8,536 nt of DNA. It comes from an uncultured Flavobacteriales bacterium. Its GTDB lineage: Bacteria > Bacteroidota > Bacteroidia > Flavobacteriales > Crocinitomicaceae. Below the pieces are notes generated by a model. The model saw only the letters and a program-made list of their open reading frames with translations, was not told the origin of the DNA and did no database searches. Positions 6,535-8,536 of this stretch are shown here, one piece after another; within the stretch, counting starts at the first letter, position 1; every line of letters begins with the position of its first letter. Where the stretch lies: positions 1 to 8,536 of the forward strand of contig CAMPIU010000110.1 of assembly GCA_946886545.1 (NCBI GenBank), read 5' to 3'. Position numbers and translations under genes: made by a program.

Positions 6535-7706
6535 GCAAAAACACTTTCAGATTCTACAGAAACTTTCTCTTCTTGTTTTTGGGCAACTCCCTGTACAATT
6601 CCGATTGCCACACAAGCCATAATCATTGCGGAACCTCCCATTGCCAAAAACGGCATGTTTTGACCTGTAACCGGGAAAATTCCGGTACAAACCATCATAT
6701 TTACAGCTGCCTGGGAAAGAAGAAGAATTCCGATTCCCAAACAGACATAAGTCTCGAAGAGCTGCTCGGCACGGAGTCCGATCCGCATAATCCGGTAAAG
6801 CATAATAAGGTAAAGCAGCACGAGAATAATTGCTGCAAACGAACCGAACTCTTCCACAAAGGATGCAAAGAAAAAATCGGCATAAGCTTCCGGAATAAAT
6901 TCCTTCACCTTACCTTTCCCTACACCCTGACCAAAAAAGCCCCCTAAATAAATTGCCTGTTCGGCACTTTTCGCCTGCATATTTCCTGGAGAATCAATAT
7001 CATCGGCATTTTCATACCTGTTGGTAAACCGATTCACCCAGGTTTCGTAACGCGGCAGAATATTCAGATCGGGCAAGGCTTTATGCAGTCCAATAGCCAT
7101 TACAAAGAGCAAAACTCCCGCAAAAATAACTGAAAAGAGCTTGGAAAAAGGGACTCTTCCGAGGAAAAGCAAGGTAAAGCTGATCATAAACAGAATGGCA
7201 GCCGTTGAAAAGTTATCTTTAACAATCAACCCACAAATAATAACTATCGGTGCCATTACCGGTAAAAAGCCTTTTTTCCAATCACTCATTTCGTCCTTCT
7301 TTTTGACGAGCATTCTGGAAACGTAAATCAACAAAGCCAATTTCGCAAAATCCGAGGACTGGAAAGTTAATCCCACAAAGGGGATTTTTACCCAGCGACC
7401 TGCTTCATTTACTTTAGTTCCGAAGAAAAGCGTAAAAATTAATAAAGCAATTGAGCCGTAATAAATGATCTTAGACATCCTGGAAATGTACATCGGATCA
7501 CGCTTGTGAACCCAGTACATCGCCAATACTGCCAGGAGTATATAAATAAAATGCTTGAACAAATACTTGAATGGTGTTCCGCCCTCGATCTTTACTAAGA
7601 TCGGAACAAAACTGTAGACAGAAACCAATGAAAACCCAAGTAAAATGAGTGTAATCACCCAAATTACCAAATCTCCTTTAAAGTGCTTTCTTAGAAACTG
7701 TACCAT
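6531..7706 (-). CDS. ftsW: Septal peptidoglycan glycosyltransferase FtsW (SEDS family)
   Basis: A polytopic SEDS protein that polymerises lipid II into glycan strands at the division septum, normally with a partner class B PBP (FtsI, not in the window). The 391-aa product shows about ten hydrophobic helices. It includes the hallmark extracytoplasmic segment FIPEAYADFFFASFVEEFG, in which Asp277 matches the catalytic Asp of RodA/FtsW. TGIFPVTGQNMPFLAMGGS (341-359) is the other strong family signature. FtsW is favoured over RodA by its place between murD and murG. The ATG follows the stop of the unknown 155-aa gene by 3 nt and is preceded by AATAAAAA. The short polar C-terminal tail (about 374-391) should be cytoplasmic. 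Confidence 0.96.
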   Translation of the reverse strand: MVQFLRKHFKGDLVIWVITLILLGFSLVSVYSFVPILVKIEGGTPFKYLFKHFIYILLAVLAMYWVHKRDPMYISRMSKIIYYGSIALLIFTLFFGTKVNEAGRWVKIPFVGLTFQSSDFAKLALLIYVSRMLVKKKDEMSDWKKGFLPVMAPIVIICGLIVKDNFSTAAILFMISFTLLFLGRVPFSKLFSVIFAGVLLFVMAIGLHKALPDLNILPRYETWVNRFTNRYENADDIDSPGNMQAKSAEQAIYLGGFFGQGVGKGKVKEFIPEAYADFFFASFVEEFGSFAAIILVLLYLIMLYRIMRIGLRAEQLFETYVCLGIGILLLSQAAVNMMVCTGIFPVTGQNMPFLAMGGSAMIMACVAIGIVQGVAQKQEEKVSVESESVFA

Positions 7707-7709
7707 TTT

Positions 7710-8177
7710 TTATTGATGTAACTTAACAAAGTTTTCAAAAACCTCCATCTTAGTCTTCCATTCATTTCCCTGAACAGTGAAGAGTAAAATGTGTCTTGCG
7801 CGTTTGTTCTTTTTCAAAAATTCCAATGCATCTTCCAACGATTCGGTTCCGGTAACCAAAGGCATCCCGGAAATAATATCGGATGGAATTGAAAGCTGCG
7901 GATTATCAAACTGAGCACACCACTGAACGGAGCGCAAAGTTTCCGGATCCACTTGTGCCATTTCTTGAATACTGATCTCATTTGACAACCAGAAAACCGG
8001 AAACGGAAAGGTGGAAATTGTTGCAGAAAGTTCAACAACAGGTGGTTTATACCACGTGAATACATCCATCCCCCAAAGTTTACCCAATGGTCTCAGGGAC
8101 ATTCTCTCAGCTGCATCAAGCGATTCCTTTCGGGCCTGAAGCAGTTGAGTTTGCTGATCAACCTTTTTAATTTCCAT
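7710..8177 (-). CDS. Uncharacterised protein encoded between murD and ftsW
   Basis: I do not recognise this 155-aa protein. It has no signal peptide and no convincing membrane helix, so it is probably cytoplasmic. Residues 1-26 look like a polar helix (MEIKKVDQQTQLLQARKE and on). The middle is rich in Pro and aromatics with four of the five Trp residues (35, 42, 63, 86; the fifth is 140). A helix follows at about 112-125 (ESLEDALEFLKKNK), then a strand-like HILLFTV (129-135) and a last helix to residue 155. The start ATG lies 10 nt after the murD stop, and its TAA is 3 nt before the ftsW ATG. Its frame is open over its full length, so it is very likely real and expressed with the cluster. A role in wall synthesis or division is only inferred from position. 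The end of the protein has a faint layout likeness to the C-terminal end of Mur ligases, too weak to name it. Confidence 0.88.
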   Translation of the reverse strand: MEIKKVDQQTQLLQARKESLDAAERMSLRPLGKLWGMDVFTWYKPPVVELSATISTFPFPVFWLSNEISIQEMAQVDPETLRSVQWCAQFDNPQLSIPSDIISGMPLVTGTESLEDALEFLKKNKRARHILLFTVQGNEWKTKMEVFENFVKLHQ

Positions 8178-8187
8178 GACTCATGGT

Positions 8188-8536
8188 TTAAAGTGAACGA
8201 ACGGCCTCTTTAAATTGATTTCCTCTGTCTTCGTAATTTTCGAACAGGTCAAAACTTGCACAAGCCGGTGACAACAAAACAGTCTCGTCTTTTTTAGCCA
8301 AACGGTAACCGTAAGCTACAGCCTCCATTGCAGAACTTGCTTCAACGATAGTTTCCACGTGACCGGAAAAAGTGTCGATGATCTTTTGATTGTCTTTTCC
8401 AAGGCAAATAATTGCTTTCACCTTTTCTTTCACCAATTCCACCAATTCGGAATAGTCATTTCCTTTATCAACACCTCCAACAATCCAAATTGTCGGTTGT
8501 TCCATACTTTCCAATGCAAACCACGTTGAGTTTATG
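8188..8536 (-). CDS. murD: UDP-N-acetylmuramoylalanine--D-glutamate ligase MurD, C-terminal part
   Basis: MurD adds D-Glu to UDP-MurNAc-L-Ala in the cytoplasm. Only the last 115 residues lie in the window; the 5' part runs past the right edge, so no start is assigned. The visible part begins INSTWFALESM, which follows the usual DSKATN element of MurD, and continues WIVGGVDKGNDYSELV. It ends with LLSPACASFDLFENYEDRGNQFKEAV, the highly conserved C-terminal domain motif of MurD (LLSPACAS, then F, then RG..F). A TTG inside the frame at 8514 is not a start. The stop is TAA at 8190-8188, 10 nt before the next gene of the cluster. Confidence 0.96.
   Translation of the reverse strand, partial: INSTWFALESMEQPTIWIVGGVDKGNDYSELVELVKEKVKAIICLGKDNQKIIDTFSGHVETIVEASSAMEAVAYGYRLAKKDETVLLSPACASFDLFENYEDRGNQFKEAVRSL

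Noticed and set aside
6465..6947. 160-codon open frame on the + strand across the murG-ftsW junction
   Set aside because: It is antisense to two clearly identified genes and its product (many Cys, His and Asn, no domain) looks like a shadow frame.

Overview
The window looks like chromosomal DNA from a Bacteroidota bacterium, most likely Flavobacteriales. The reasons are the moderately AT-rich base composition, the lack of Shine-Dalgarno sequences at most starts with A-rich stretches there instead, the Bacteroidota-style FtsQ, and a signal-peptide/TPR/HisKA_3 sensor kinase. A Fluviicola/Crocinitomicaceae-like source would fit but cannot be shown from the sequence alone. Two convergent gene blocks meet at an intergenic region of about 555 bp.

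Left block, + strand (33-2660): a two-component system. A membrane sensor kinase with a predicted periplasmic TPR domain is followed, with no spacer (TAA directly before ATG), by a NarL/LuxR-type response regulator. Phosphotransfer from the kinase should control DNA binding by the regulator. The stimulus and the target genes are not visible here.

Centre (2661-3216): no convincing gene. It holds nested imperfect inverted repeats (2825-2897, 2906-2969, 2988-3057), two overlapping very short ORFs on the minus strand, and a GC-rich hairpin (3129-3143) that may end the minus-strand operon. This is the least explained part of the window.

Right block, - strand (8536 down to 3217): the distal part of the division and cell wall (dcw) cluster, in transcription order murD (3' part only), an uncharacterised 155-aa gene, ftsW, murG, murC, ftsQ. 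These genes make UDP-MurNAc-peptide (MurC, MurD), complete lipid II (MurG), polymerise glycan at the septum (FtsW) and scaffold the divisome (FtsQ). Junctions are very tight (10-nt gap, 3-nt gap, 4-nt overlap, 43-nt gap, 4-nt overlap), so one polycistronic message with translational coupling is likely. The 43-nt gap is the exception: it is almost filled by a palindromic repeat that also contains the murG stop codon. ftsA and ftsZ, which commonly follow ftsQ in this phylum, are absent from the 3.2 kb downstream.

The points most worth a second look are the unknown gene between murD and ftsW, the palindromic element between murG and murC, and the structured intergenic region. No clearly new defence, CRISPR or mobile system was found.
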